A stretch of 55,072 nucleotides of DNA, from positions 1 through 55,072 of the forward strand of contig CAKTZA010000019.1 of the NCBI GenBank assembly GCA_934635045.1. Direction: 5' to 3'. The stretch is from an uncultured Kiritimatiellota bacterium (lineage in GTDB: Bacteria; Verrucomicrobiota; Kiritimatiellia; RFP12; UBA1067). Below, one piece after another: positions 31,029 to 39,562 of the stretch. The notes beneath the pieces are model-generated. The model ran no database searches. It was not told where the DNA came from and worked only from the letters and a program-made list of their open reading frames with translations. The position numbers and the translations under genes were made by a program. Numbering within the stretch: the stretch's first letter is position 1; each line of letters opens with the position of its first letter.

Positions 31029-33114
31029 AGGGGATGGGGATCGCGCAGGGGCGCAGAGGCGGAGAATGAGACGGTCGGCGCTCGGCGTGGTCGCGGGGAT
31101 CGCGTCGCTGTGCGGCGCGGCGTGCGCGGCGGAACTCGGCAACGTCGCGCCGGAATTCTCGGCGGCGGGGCGCGCCGACAACCCCGAGGTGAAGGCCGCG
31201 AAGGAGCGGTTCTTCAAGTGGGGCTGGGGGCTGTTCGTCCACTACGGGCTCTATTCCGCGAAGGGCGAGGGCGAATGGCTGATGCACGACGAGCGCATCG
31301 ACCCCAAAGCCTACTACGCCGAGCTTCTGCCGCGCTTCAAGCCGAAGGCCGGCTGCATCGACGAGTGGATTGCGCTTGCGAAGGACGCGGGCATGAAGTA
31401 CGTCGTCCTCACGACGCGGCATCACGAGGGCTATTGGCTGGGCGACGGGTTCATCCGCGAATACACGTCGAAGGTGCGCGCGGCGGGCCTTGGCGTCGGG
31501 GTCTACTACTCGGTCGCCGACTGGAGCGATCCCGACTATCGCGGCGGTCCCGGCGATCAGGTCGCGTGGAAGCGGTTCGTCGCCAAGGCGCACGCCCAGC
31601 TGCGCCACCTCATGACCGACTTCGGCGAGATCCAGTACCTGTTCTACGACGGATGTCCGCCGCCGACGGCCTGGGACGGCTACGCGATCAACGCGGAGCT
31701 CCGCCGTCTGCAGCCGGGGCTTCTCATCACGCGCTGCCGCGACGACGACGTCAAGAGCTGCGAGCAGAATTCGGCGGGCGGCGACGGGCTCTGGGAGTCC
31801 TGCTACACGCTGAACGGCTCGTGGGCCTACAACAAGCATGACGGCGGCTGGAAGACGCCGAAGGACGTCGTCTCCATGCTCATCTCCATCCGCGCGCGCG
31901 GCGGCACGATGCTCCTGAACGTCGGCCCGATGGGCGACGGCACGGTGCAGCGGGAGGCACAGGACCGCATCCGCGCCGTCGGCAAGTGGGTGAAGGCGAA
32001 CGCGGCGGCGTTCTACGACGTGAAGAAGGACCCGTTCGACGGCGCGTGCTACGAGTGGATGACGGCAAGCGGAACCGATCCGCAGACGGCGTACTTCCAG
32101 TTCATCCGCTCGTGGAACGAGCGCCGCTACCTCGTGGGCATCTCCAACCGGGTGACGCGCGTCTGGTTCGTGGACACGAACGAGGACCTCGCCTTCACGC
32201 AGGATCCCGTGACGCGCATCGTCGCGATCAAGGGGCATCCGTTTGCGCCGAAGGAGGCGATGCCCCGTCTCGCGGGCGTGACGTTCGAGGGCGCGCCCGT
32301 GCCCGTCTACGACACGTGCTGGGCGCGGTGTTCGCCGAAGCTTTCGGGACTCTACGAGAAGGTCGCCGCGACGCGGACGAACGCCGTGCGCGACACGTGG
32401 CACGGCTTCAGCCGCGTCCGCTTCGACTTCATGGGCCACGCCGCGTGGATCGTCGAGCCGAAGGTCGGCCCGGCGCTGGGCGTGCCGTGGACGTGGACGA
32501 TGCAGTGGGCGGACGCCTTCGTCGACCGGCAGGGGTGTCTCGACCTCCTGAAGCGCGGCTGGCGGCACGTGACGATCGACGTCTTCGCCGAGCGCATGAA
32601 CGACGAGGGCCTGAAGGTCTGCCGCGCGTTCCAGAAGTATCTCGTCGAGGAACTCGGCTTCGCGCCGCAGGCCAACCTGATCGGCATGAGCTGGGGCGGC
32701 TTCTTCTCGGTGCGCTACGCGAACGCCTATCCGGACAGCGTGCGCCGCATCTATCTTGACGCGCCGCTCCTCAACTTCGAGGGGTTTGCGAATCCCGACT
32801 ACGGGCGCGTCGGCCCGTGGGCGGACATGCGTCCGGCGGACGGCAACTGGACGGACGATCCGCGCATGCCCGTCAACATGGCCGGGACGCTCGCGCGGGC
32901 GGGCATCCCGATCCTCCTCCTGTACGGCGGGCAGGACCAGGTCGTGCCGCCCGCGCTCAACTGTGAGCTTTTCGCGAGCCGCTTCCGCGCGGCGGGCGGC
33001 GACATCCGCGTCACGCGGCGCGGACTGTTCGGCCACCATCCGCACGGCGTCGACCCGGACAAGACCGACCTTGTCGCCGATTTCTTCTTCCGTGAGAAGC
33101 TTCAACAGCACTAA
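30967..33114 (+). CDS. GH29 alpha-L-fucosidase-like enzyme fused to an alpha/beta-hydrolase esterase
   Basis: 715 residues from ATG 30967 (AAGGAA site in the duplicated 77 bp). After a repeat-encoded signal peptide, residues ~65-370 are a GH29 barrel: KWGWGLFVHYGLYSAKGEGE, KYVVLTTRHHEGYWL and IQYLFYDGCPP with nucleophile D228, closing with TMLLNVGPMGDGTV. Residues ~470-715 are an alpha/beta-hydrolase: nucleophile S575 in GMSWGGFFS, YGGQDQVVPP for the acid and FGHHPHGVDP for the histidine. GH29 removes alpha-L-fucose; the esterase probably removes acetyl or feruloyl groups. I do not know this fusion from described enzymes. It is 58 nt after the clan GH-A gene. Confidence 0.8.
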   Translation: MKNTKSQTSRNLTRRDGGTEIGDGDRAGAQRRRMRRSALGVVAGIASLCGAACAAELGNVAPEFSAAGRADNPEVKAAKERFFKWGWGLFVHYGLYSAKGEGEWLMHDERIDPKAYYAELLPRFKPKAGCIDEWIALAKDAGMKYVVLTTRHHEGYWLGDGFIREYTSKVRAAGLGVGVYYSVADWSDPDYRGGPGDQVAWKRFVAKAHAQLRHLMTDFGEIQYLFYDGCPPPTAWDGYAINAELRRLQPGLLITRCRDDDVKSCEQNSAGGDGLWESCYTLNGSWAYNKHDGGWKTPKDVVSMLISIRARGGTMLLNVGPMGDGTVQREAQDRIRAVGKWVKANAAAFYDVKKDPFDGACYEWMTASGTDPQTAYFQFIRSWNERRYLVGISNRVTRVWFVDTNEDLAFTQDPVTRIVAIKGHPFAPKEAMPRLAGVTFEGAPVPVYDTCWARCSPKLSGLYEKVAATRTNAVRDTWHGFSRVRFDFMGHAAWIVEPKVGPALGVPWTWTMQWADAFVDRQGCLDLLKRGWRHVTIDVFAERMNDEGLKVCRAFQKYLVEELGFAPQANLIGMSWGGFFSVRYANAYPDSVRRIYLDAPLLNFEGFANPDYGRVGPWADMRPADGNWTDDPRMPVNMAGTLARAGIPILLLYGGQDQVVPPALNCELFASRFRAAGGDIRVTRRGLFGHHPHGVDPDKTDLVADFFFREKLQQH
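31040..31120 (+). repeat. Signal-peptide cassette, copy D
   Basis: ATCGCGCAGGGGCGCAGAGG, CGGAGAATGAGACGGTCGGC, GCTCGGCGTGGTCGCGGGGA and TCGCTGTGCGGCGCGGC. It encodes the signal peptide of the GH29 fusion. Confidence 0.8.
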
Positions 33115-33133
33115 ACAAAAGAGAGACTAAACC

Positions 33134-35101
33134 ATGAACATGAAGACAGTGAAACAGATCGTCTGGGCGGCTTGCCTGTCGGTCATTGGGTCAGCCTCCG
33201 CTCGGGCGCAGGTCTACTACGTCTCGCCCGACGGCGAAGACGCGGACGGTCGCGGCACGGAGGCGATGCCGTTCGCCACGCCCGGCTATGCGCTCGCGCA
33301 GGCCATGGCGGCGGGCGACGAGGTGCGCGTCCTGAAGGGCGTCTACCTTCTGGACGCCGCGCCGGAGATCAAGGCCGACAACATCACTTTGCGCGGCTGG
33401 AACGCCACGCGCGAAGAGGTCGTCTTTGACGCGCAGGGCAAGGGGCGCTGCCTGCAGTTCGACACGGCCGAGACCGGCGCGCTTGTTCTCCGCAAGAACG
33501 TCACTGTCGCGGGAATCACCTTCCGAAACGGGCGGCAGGACGTCACGCCGACGGGCCGCTCGTGGACCGGCGCCGGCGCGGGCGTGATGCTCGCGTCCGA
33601 GGCCGCGCAGTGGCCGACGGCTGGCAGCCAGTTCGTCACGAACTGCGTCTTCGCGAACTGCGTGAACGTGCAGAGTCCGGGCGGCGGCCTCTGCGTCGCG
33701 CCCGGCTCGACGGTCGTGGACTGCCTCTTCACGAACAACCTCACGTGCGCGGACGTGCCGCGCCAGAAGTCGTCCGGCATCCAGGGCGGCGGCGCGGGCG
33801 CCTTTGCGCCCGTCGTCGCGGGCGACGTGACGTTCACGGGATGCGTCTTCGTCGATAACGTCGCGACGAACGGCGCGGCGGCGCTTGGCGCGGGCTCGAC
33901 GCTGAGTTCCTATTCAAAAGGTCAGACGGGCGGCCTTGTCGTGCGGGGCTGCACCTTCCTCCGCAACGTGGGCGTCTCGGCCAATACGGCCGACCTGCGT
34001 GCGGCCGGCTGCCTGCCGCAGCGGGCGTGGGACGTCGCGGACTGCACGTTCGTCTCGAACCGTCTGGAGGGCGCGGGCGGCGGCGGCGCGGTCTATACGG
34101 GCGCGGCGCTTGGGCAGGGCGTCCTTCCCTCGTCTGCGCGGACGAACACGTTTGCGCGCTGCCATTTCGCGTTCAACGAGGCGCGCGAGTCGGCGACCGT
34201 CTCGGGTGCGCTTTATCAGGGCATGGCTTCGCCGCTCGCTCTCGCGGACTGCCTGTTCGCGACAAACGCCGGGACCCAGGCGGCCGCCGTCTATTCGGCG
34301 GGACGCCTGTCCGTGTCGAATGGCACGTTTACGGGTTCGGTTTCCGTCATGGCCCAACAGGCGTGGAGCGCAATCGTCTTCGCGGCCGCCGCCGATTCGC
34401 GCGTCGAGGCCTGCGATTTCGTCGCGAACGCCTCGGACGGCTACTACGGGGCGCTGTCGGTCGCCGCGAATGCGGCGGTCGTCAACTGCCGATTCCGGGG
34501 CAACGCCCGTTCCAACGGCGGGGTCTTTGCTCACGCGTTCGGCTTTCTTCAGCTTCGCGGCGCGGGGGCGACCGTGCGCAACTGCCTGTTCGCGTCCAAC
34601 ACGAACGCCGTCTACGGGTGTGCCATCGGAATCAACGCTGCGGGCGCGACAATCGAGAACTGCACCTTCGTCGGGAACCGTTCGCGGGAAAGCGCGGCGC
34701 AAGCCGCGTCGGGCGTGGCGCTTTCCATGAAGGCGGCACAGGCGGACACGACCGTGCGCAACTGCCTGTTCGCGGACAATCGCGGTCGCGCCGCCGCTGT
34801 GCCGCAGATCGGCGATCTCGTGAAAGGTTCTGTCGCCTATTCGTGGGCGGATACGGACGTCTTGACCGTCGGGGACGAGAACGGCAACCTTGCCGTCGGC
34901 GATGGCAAGCCCTGCTGGAGCGTCAAGTTTCCCGGTGCCTATCGTCCGAGCGGTCGAACGCCCGGACGCGACAAGGGGCTTGCGGCGGACTGGATGGCGG
35001 GCGCGACGGACTTCTTCGGCAACAAGCGCATCTTGGGGTCGGGCGTGGACTTTGGCTACGCGGAGTATCGTCCGCAGGGCTTTGCGCTGATTCTCCGCTA
35101 A
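33134..35101 (+). CDS. Exported parallel beta-helix surface protein with chlamydial Pmp-like CxFxxN repeats
   Basis: 655 residues, signal peptide MKTVKQIVWAACLSVIGSAS region (an in-frame ATG at 33140 is an alternative start). The body is a parallel beta-helix with about a dozen repeats of the form (N/D/G)C-x-F-x-x-N: NCVFANC, DCLFTNN, GCVFVDN, GCTFLRN, DCTFVSN, RCHFAFN, DCLFATN, NCRFRGN, NCLFASN, NCTFVGN and NCLFADN. FxxN repeats are the hallmark of chlamydial polymorphic membrane proteins, and similar helices occur in pectate-lyase-like folds. There is no autotransporter barrel. The start VYYVSPDGEDADGRGTEAMP is typical of DUF1565-type helices. C-terminus PQGFALILR resembles that of the LamG protein at 12005. 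Confidence 0.78.
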   Translation: MNMKTVKQIVWAACLSVIGSASARAQVYYVSPDGEDADGRGTEAMPFATPGYALAQAMAAGDEVRVLKGVYLLDAAPEIKADNITLRGWNATREEVVFDAQGKGRCLQFDTAETGALVLRKNVTVAGITFRNGRQDVTPTGRSWTGAGAGVMLASEAAQWPTAGSQFVTNCVFANCVNVQSPGGGLCVAPGSTVVDCLFTNNLTCADVPRQKSSGIQGGGAGAFAPVVAGDVTFTGCVFVDNVATNGAAALGAGSTLSSYSKGQTGGLVVRGCTFLRNVGVSANTADLRAAGCLPQRAWDVADCTFVSNRLEGAGGGGAVYTGAALGQGVLPSSARTNTFARCHFAFNEARESATVSGALYQGMASPLALADCLFATNAGTQAAAVYSAGRLSVSNGTFTGSVSVMAQQAWSAIVFAAAADSRVEACDFVANASDGYYGALSVAANAAVVNCRFRGNARSNGGVFAHAFGFLQLRGAGATVRNCLFASNTNAVYGCAIGINAAGATIENCTFVGNRSRESAAQAASGVALSMKAAQADTTVRNCLFADNRGRAAAVPQIGDLVKGSVAYSWADTDVLTVGDENGNLAVGDGKPCWSVKFPGAYRPSGRTPGRDKGLAADWMAGATDFFGNKRILGSGVDFGYAEYRPQGFALILR

Positions 35102-35114
35102 CGGGAAGGGTGTC

Positions 35115-38100
35115 ATGAAAAGTCTGTCCATGAAATTTGGCTTTCTCACGCGCGTCTGCGTCCTTGCGTGTGGAACGTCGGCGGGTGCCGCCGACTTCGC
35201 CGCCGTCCAGGCGGAAATCCGCCGGATGCCCGGCCTTGAACGCCACTACACGTTCGAGGATGGCAAATGGCATACGGTCGCCAACAAGGCCCCAGTCTTT
35301 CCGGGCGAGTGTTCGATGGACGGCGGGCCGCTCGGTTCGCTGTCCATCAAGTCGGCATCCGTCTACGGGCTCGACTATGACGGCTACGACTTTGACTTGA
35401 AGGGAACGTCTTGCGTCCTGCAGCCACACTGGACGGAAGGGCGCATCGCGGGCAAGTCTGCGCTGTCGCTCGGCTTGCGGCCCGACACGACCTACCGATC
35501 CGGCCTCACGGGCGACGAGTTCCAGAAGGGCTGGAGCTTCGTGCTGTGGACGAAGGTCGAGACGCGGACGGGCGAGGCCGACTGGGTGGGGCGGGCGCCG
35601 CTCCTGTCGCTCGGCGACGCCTGGAAGAGCGGGTTCTCTCTCGTCTCCTGGAAAGGCAAGGGCAAGGTGGCGTCCGTCGAGCTGCGGCTCGCGCTGCCAC
35701 ACCGAGAGGGAACGGCGAACGTGCTGGCCCTGCGGACGCCGGACGTCGTCGCGTCGGGCTGGCGCTGTCTCGCGGCGACGTGGGACGGCGCGGCGGTGCG
35801 GCTTTACGTGGACGGGGTGCGGCGCGCCGAGACGAACGGCGTCGCGCAGTCGTTCGTCCCCGTGAAGTTCCCCTGCACGTGGAGCGGCAATTCGCCGTTC
35901 GACGAGTCGGTCATGCGGGCGGAGTGCTTCCGTCTTGGCGGCGTCAATCCGCAGGCCGTCGTCACGTTCGACGAGCTGGCCGTCTTCTCCCGTGCGCTGC
36001 GCGAAGACGAGCTGAAGACGTTTCTGAAGGTGCCGGCCGAGGTGCGGGCGCCCAAGCCGGACGGACGCGGCGTCCGGCTCGCGATTCCGCATGACTCGAA
36101 CGGCTACTTCCGCATCGACGGAACGGTGCCCGCGACCTGTGACGCGACGGCGTGTCCCGACGTGCCGCCGGGCGCAAAGCTTCGCGTGACGGTCGAGACG
36201 CTTGCGGGGCTGCCCGTCTCGACGGCGGAGGTGCCGTTGGCGGATGGTCGTGCGCAGGTGGGCGTGAAGTTCCCCGCCTGTGGCGTCTACTATGTGGATC
36301 TCGCGCTCGCGGACGCGGACGGGCAGGTTCTCAAGACGCTGGGCGAGCCCTATCCCGTCGGCATCGTGCCGCCCGCGCCGAAGACGCTCGACTCGCCGTT
36401 CGCGCTGTGGGCGACGGAAGACGCCTTCCACTACGACATGAACGTGCGGCGCATCTTCCTCTGGTATCCGTGGAAGGCGGATGCCGACTGCTCGATGACG
36501 ATGGAGAAGTGGAAAGCCCTCGATCGCTTCAAGCGGTCGATCCGCCTGTTCCGCGAGAAGCAGAAGCTGGGCGACCAGCTGCGGCTCTTCATGTGCTTCA
36601 CGCTGAAGACGGGGCCGAAGACGTCCTTCACGGAAGAGGAGAAGAAGGTCTTGCGCCACGGGTTCGAGCTTCAGGTCGCCGCCGCGAAGGAGGCGGGCGT
36701 CAAGGATTTCGAGGTCACGAGCGAGGTCAACAAGCGCCTGTCGCCCGAAGGGTACGTCGAGCAGCTGAAGATTCTCGTGCCGATCGTCCGCCGTGAGATC
36801 CCGGACGCGAAGATCTATCCGCCGGGCGCGACGCCGGATCATGTCTCGTACATCGACCGTCTGCTGAAACTTGGCGCGAACGAGCTCGTCGATGGCGTCT
36901 CGATTCACGCCTACAACGGAAGCCCGATCTGGAACTACCACTGGAAGTCGCTCGGCAAGAAGCTGCTCGACGTCTGCCGGGCGCACGCCGTCGGCGGCAA
37001 GGCGCTGCCGATCTACAACACCGAATCGGGCGTCTTCTGCCTGCCGCGCGTCAACGGCCGGCCCATGACGCGCGACATCGCCGCCCGGACGCGCATGCGG
37101 CGCATCGCGTCGCCGTCCGGCTATCAGGGCTGGTGCACGTCGATGATCATCGTCCCTGAAGACGAGGCCGCCGCACTCCAGTGCATGACGGCGATGATGG
37201 ACTTCGCCACGGGCTTCGAACTCTACTGCAAGTGCCAGCATGGGCTGCGCGGCTCCGTCCCCAGCTTGCAGGGCGTCGCGATGACGGCACTTTCGGGACA
37301 GGTGCTCAACCACGCGAAGACGCATCCGCGCGTCTTGGAGCTGCCAACGCTGGAGGCCGCCGCGCTTGTCTTCGACCGTCCGTCCGAGCCGGAACGGCAC
37401 GTCCTGGCCGCGTTCGCCGACAAGCCGATGCGCCTGACGTTCCGCGTCCCGCCGCACGCGCGCTTCAAGACGATGGATCTCTACGGCAACTTCGGGCGGA
37501 CGGCGGCAGACGGGCACGGCGTCCTGACGCTCGACCTGAAGGCGATGGCACCCGCCTACGTGTTCGGCGTACCGGGCGAAATCGCCGCCGTCTCGCCGAT
37601 GAAGATGACGTTCCCGTCCGAGCTGCCGGACGGCGGTTGCGCGATGGGTGCGGTCGAGATCGAAAATCCCTTCACGTCGCCCCTGCGGGGCACGCTGTCC
37701 GTCCGCCCGATTCCCGGATGCGAGATTGCGCTGGAGGAGACGACCGTCAATCTTGCGCCGGGCGAGAGGAGGCGCGTCGCCCTGCGGTTCGTCGGGAAGC
37801 GGCTGAAGCGCAAGCCCTATTCGCTGCGTGTCGATCTGGGGGACATCGCCTCGGCGGAAAGCGTGTTCGTGTCGAAGGGCGTCGTCACGGCGATTCCCGA
37901 AGCGGTGTCCAAGCTGCCGCTTGACGGCGATCCGGCGAAATGGCGGGCGTATCCGGCTGAGGTTGCGGATGACGCCGAATCCGTCTCCCTTGGCAAGCCC
38001 AACCCGGCCGAACCGTGGGTGCCGCAGTGGACGAATCCGAAGGATCAGTCCTTCTCCCTGCGCACGGCCTATGTGCGCGGCGAAGCCATCCGCTTCCTGC

Positions 38101-38558
38101 TGAATGTGACGGATGACCGGCTCGTCACCGTGCCCGCGTCGGACAGCGGGCGTCCGTTCCTCTACGACTGCGTCGAGCTCTTCGTGGACACGCGCGGCGG
38201 ACGCGAGCTGGGACGGCCCGCCGCCACGGGCGCCGACCAGGTCGTCGTCGTGCCGACAGCGGGTGACCGCGCCGAGCCGTGCCGCATCTGGTATCCGAAA
38301 GGCGAGAACAGGCGGATTGACGTCTCCTGTGTCGGGCGGCGGACGCCGGACGGCTATTTGATTGAAGGCGAAATCCGTCCGCGCGCGGGAAGCGCGTTCC
38401 GCGTGCAGCCGGGTTCGCCGCTCCGTCTGGACGTCCTCGTGGACGACTGCGACGACGCGGCACGTCCGCGCAAGTCGGCGATGGCGATCCACGGCACGGT
38501 CGACAACATGGCGCGCGTGGAAGACTGGGGACGGTACGAGCTGGCGCCGCCGAAATGA
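35115..38558 (+). CDS. Exported multidomain protein: LamG, clan GH-A-like barrel and CBM9-like domain
   Basis: 1,147 residues, GGGAAGGG site, signal peptide ending near CGTSAGAA. Residues ~25-310 are a LamG jelly roll (WSFVLWTKVETRTGEADWVG, WRCLAATWDGAAVRLYVDGV). A linker sandwich (~315-430) leads to a (beta/alpha)8-like region (~430-800) with FEVTSEVNKR (E537) and PIYNTESGVF (E637), placed like the acid/base and nucleophile of clan GH-A although the usual Asn before the first Glu is Ser. Residues ~950-1147 look like a family-9 carbohydrate-binding/DOMON domain (LDGDPAKW, FLLNVTDDRL, YDCVELFVDTRGG). Probably a glycoside hydrolase of unknown specificity; it ends the hydrolase cluster. Confidence 0.65.
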   Translation: MKSLSMKFGFLTRVCVLACGTSAGAADFAAVQAEIRRMPGLERHYTFEDGKWHTVANKAPVFPGECSMDGGPLGSLSIKSASVYGLDYDGYDFDLKGTSCVLQPHWTEGRIAGKSALSLGLRPDTTYRSGLTGDEFQKGWSFVLWTKVETRTGEADWVGRAPLLSLGDAWKSGFSLVSWKGKGKVASVELRLALPHREGTANVLALRTPDVVASGWRCLAATWDGAAVRLYVDGVRRAETNGVAQSFVPVKFPCTWSGNSPFDESVMRAECFRLGGVNPQAVVTFDELAVFSRALREDELKTFLKVPAEVRAPKPDGRGVRLAIPHDSNGYFRIDGTVPATCDATACPDVPPGAKLRVTVETLAGLPVSTAEVPLADGRAQVGVKFPACGVYYVDLALADADGQVLKTLGEPYPVGIVPPAPKTLDSPFALWATEDAFHYDMNVRRIFLWYPWKADADCSMTMEKWKALDRFKRSIRLFREKQKLGDQLRLFMCFTLKTGPKTSFTEEEKKVLRHGFELQVAAAKEAGVKDFEVTSEVNKRLSPEGYVEQLKILVPIVRREIPDAKIYPPGATPDHVSYIDRLLKLGANELVDGVSIHAYNGSPIWNYHWKSLGKKLLDVCRAHAVGGKALPIYNTESGVFCLPRVNGRPMTRDIAARTRMRRIASPSGYQGWCTSMIIVPEDEAAALQCMTAMMDFATGFELYCKCQHGLRGSVPSLQGVAMTALSGQVLNHAKTHPRVLELPTLEAAALVFDRPSEPERHVLAAFADKPMRLTFRVPPHARFKTMDLYGNFGRTAADGHGVLTLDLKAMAPAYVFGVPGEIAAVSPMKMTFPSELPDGGCAMGAVEIENPFTSPLRGTLSVRPIPGCEIALEETTVNLAPGERRRVALRFVGKRLKRKPYSLRVDLGDIASAESVFVSKGVVTAIPEAVSKLPLDGDPAKWRAYPAEVADDAESVSLGKPNPAEPWVPQWTNPKDQSFSLRTAYVRGEAIRFLLNVTDDRLVTVPASDSGRPFLYDCVELFVDTRGGRELGRPAATGADQVVVVPTAGDRAEPCRIWYPKGENRRIDVSCVGRRTPDGYLIEGEIRPRAGSAFRVQPGSPLRLDVLVDDCDDAARPRKSAMAIHGTVDNMARVEDWGRYELAPPK

Positions 38559-38643
38559 GAATCCTCTGCGGAAAATTCTCAGGCGCGTTCCGCGTCACAC
38601 GTCGTTCGCCGTGCGGCAGGACACCGCCGAGGCGGATCTGTGG

Positions 38644-38649
38644 TATAAT
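38644..38649 (+). promoter_or_regulatory. -10 box of the Mrp-type ATPase gene
   Basis: TGGTATAAT with TATAAT at 38644-38649; 29 nt to the ATG, with an AAGAGG ribosome site in between. Confidence 0.7.
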
Positions 38650-38678
38650 TCACGGGTCAAACCGAAGAGGAACTTGAA

Positions 38679-39509
38679 ATGTCCGAAGAATGCACACATG
38701 ACTGCTCGACGTGCGGCAAGGGCTGCGCGGAACACAAGGAAAAGGCCGGCTTCGCCGCGCCGCCCAACGCGGCCTCGAAGGTCGGCAAGGTGATTGCCGT
38801 CGCGAGCGGCAAGGGCGGCGTTGGCAAGAGCTTCGTGACGACGATGCTCGCCGTCGCGGCGATGAAGCGCGGCCTGAAGGTCGGCATCCTCGACGCGGAC
38901 ATCACGGGCCCGTCGATTCCGAAGAGCTTCGGGCTCGCGGGCGCGAGCTACAAGACGGATGCCGGCATCGAGCCGACGCTGACGAACGGCGGCATCCGCG
39001 TCATCTCCCTCAACATGCTCGTCGAGGATCCGTCCGACCCCGTCGTCTGGCGCGGGCCGGTCATCGCCGGGTGCGTGAAGCAGTTCTGGACGGACGTCCA
39101 CTGGGGCGAACTGGACGTGATGTTCGTCGACATGCCGCCGGGGACGGGCGACGTGCCGCTGACGGTCTTCCAGTCGCTGCCCGTCGCGGGCGTCGTCGTC
39201 GTCACGTCGCCGCAGGATCTCGTCGAGATGATCGTCGCGAAGTCCGTCAAGATGGCGCAGATGATGGGCAAGCCCGTCCTCGGCCTCGTGGAGAACATGA
39301 GCTACCTGAAGTGCCCGGACTGCGGCAAGGTCATCGACGTCTTCGGCGAATCGAAGGCGGCGGCGCTCGCGCAGCGGTTCGCGATTCCCGAGACGGTGCG
39401 CCTGCCGATCGACCCGGCGTTCGCGTCCGCCATCGACGGCGGCGCGGCGGAGACGATCGAGATTCCCGCCTTCGAGGCGTTCGCCGCGCGGATCTTGAAG
39501 CGAGACTGA
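38679..39509 (+). CDS. Mrp/NBP35-type P-loop ATPase, iron-sulfur cluster carrier
   Basis: 276 residues. It opens with a cysteine cluster (CTHDCSTCGKGC) like the N-terminal 4Fe-4S site of eukaryotic Nbp35, then the deviant Walker A SGKGGVGKS (43-51), DADITGPSIPKSFGL, the Walker B VMFVDMPPGTGD and a second CxxC in YLKCPDCGKV, the bridging cluster site of the family. These proteins assemble and hand over Fe-S clusters in the cytosol. It starts a run of metabolic genes but has its own leadered promoter. The domain assignment is firm. Confidence 0.92.
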   Translation: MSEECTHDCSTCGKGCAEHKEKAGFAAPPNAASKVGKVIAVASGKGGVGKSFVTTMLAVAAMKRGLKVGILDADITGPSIPKSFGLAGASYKTDAGIEPTLTNGGIRVISLNMLVEDPSDPVVWRGPVIAGCVKQFWTDVHWGELDVMFVDMPPGTGDVPLTVFQSLPVAGVVVVTSPQDLVEMIVAKSVKMAQMMGKPVLGLVENMSYLKCPDCGKVIDVFGESKAAALAQRFAIPETVRLPIDPAFASAIDGGAAETIEIPAFEAFAARILKRD

Positions 39510-39548
39510 ATCGCCGCGCTGTGCGGTTGAACCGGCGGGCGAATATGG

Positions 39549-39554
39549 TATAAT
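39549..39554 (+). promoter_or_regulatory. -10 box of metF, 8 nt before the ATG
   Basis: TGGTATAAT; TATAAT 39549-39554 and ATG 39563. The expected transcription start falls 0-2 nt before the start codon. Confidence 0.65.
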
Positions 39555-39562
39555 CTGCGGCC

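Noticed and set aside
34923..38492. 1,189-codon minus-strand frame opposite the LamG/barrel protein
   Set aside because: Arg/Ala-rich shadow frame without motifs; plus-strand gene is well supported.
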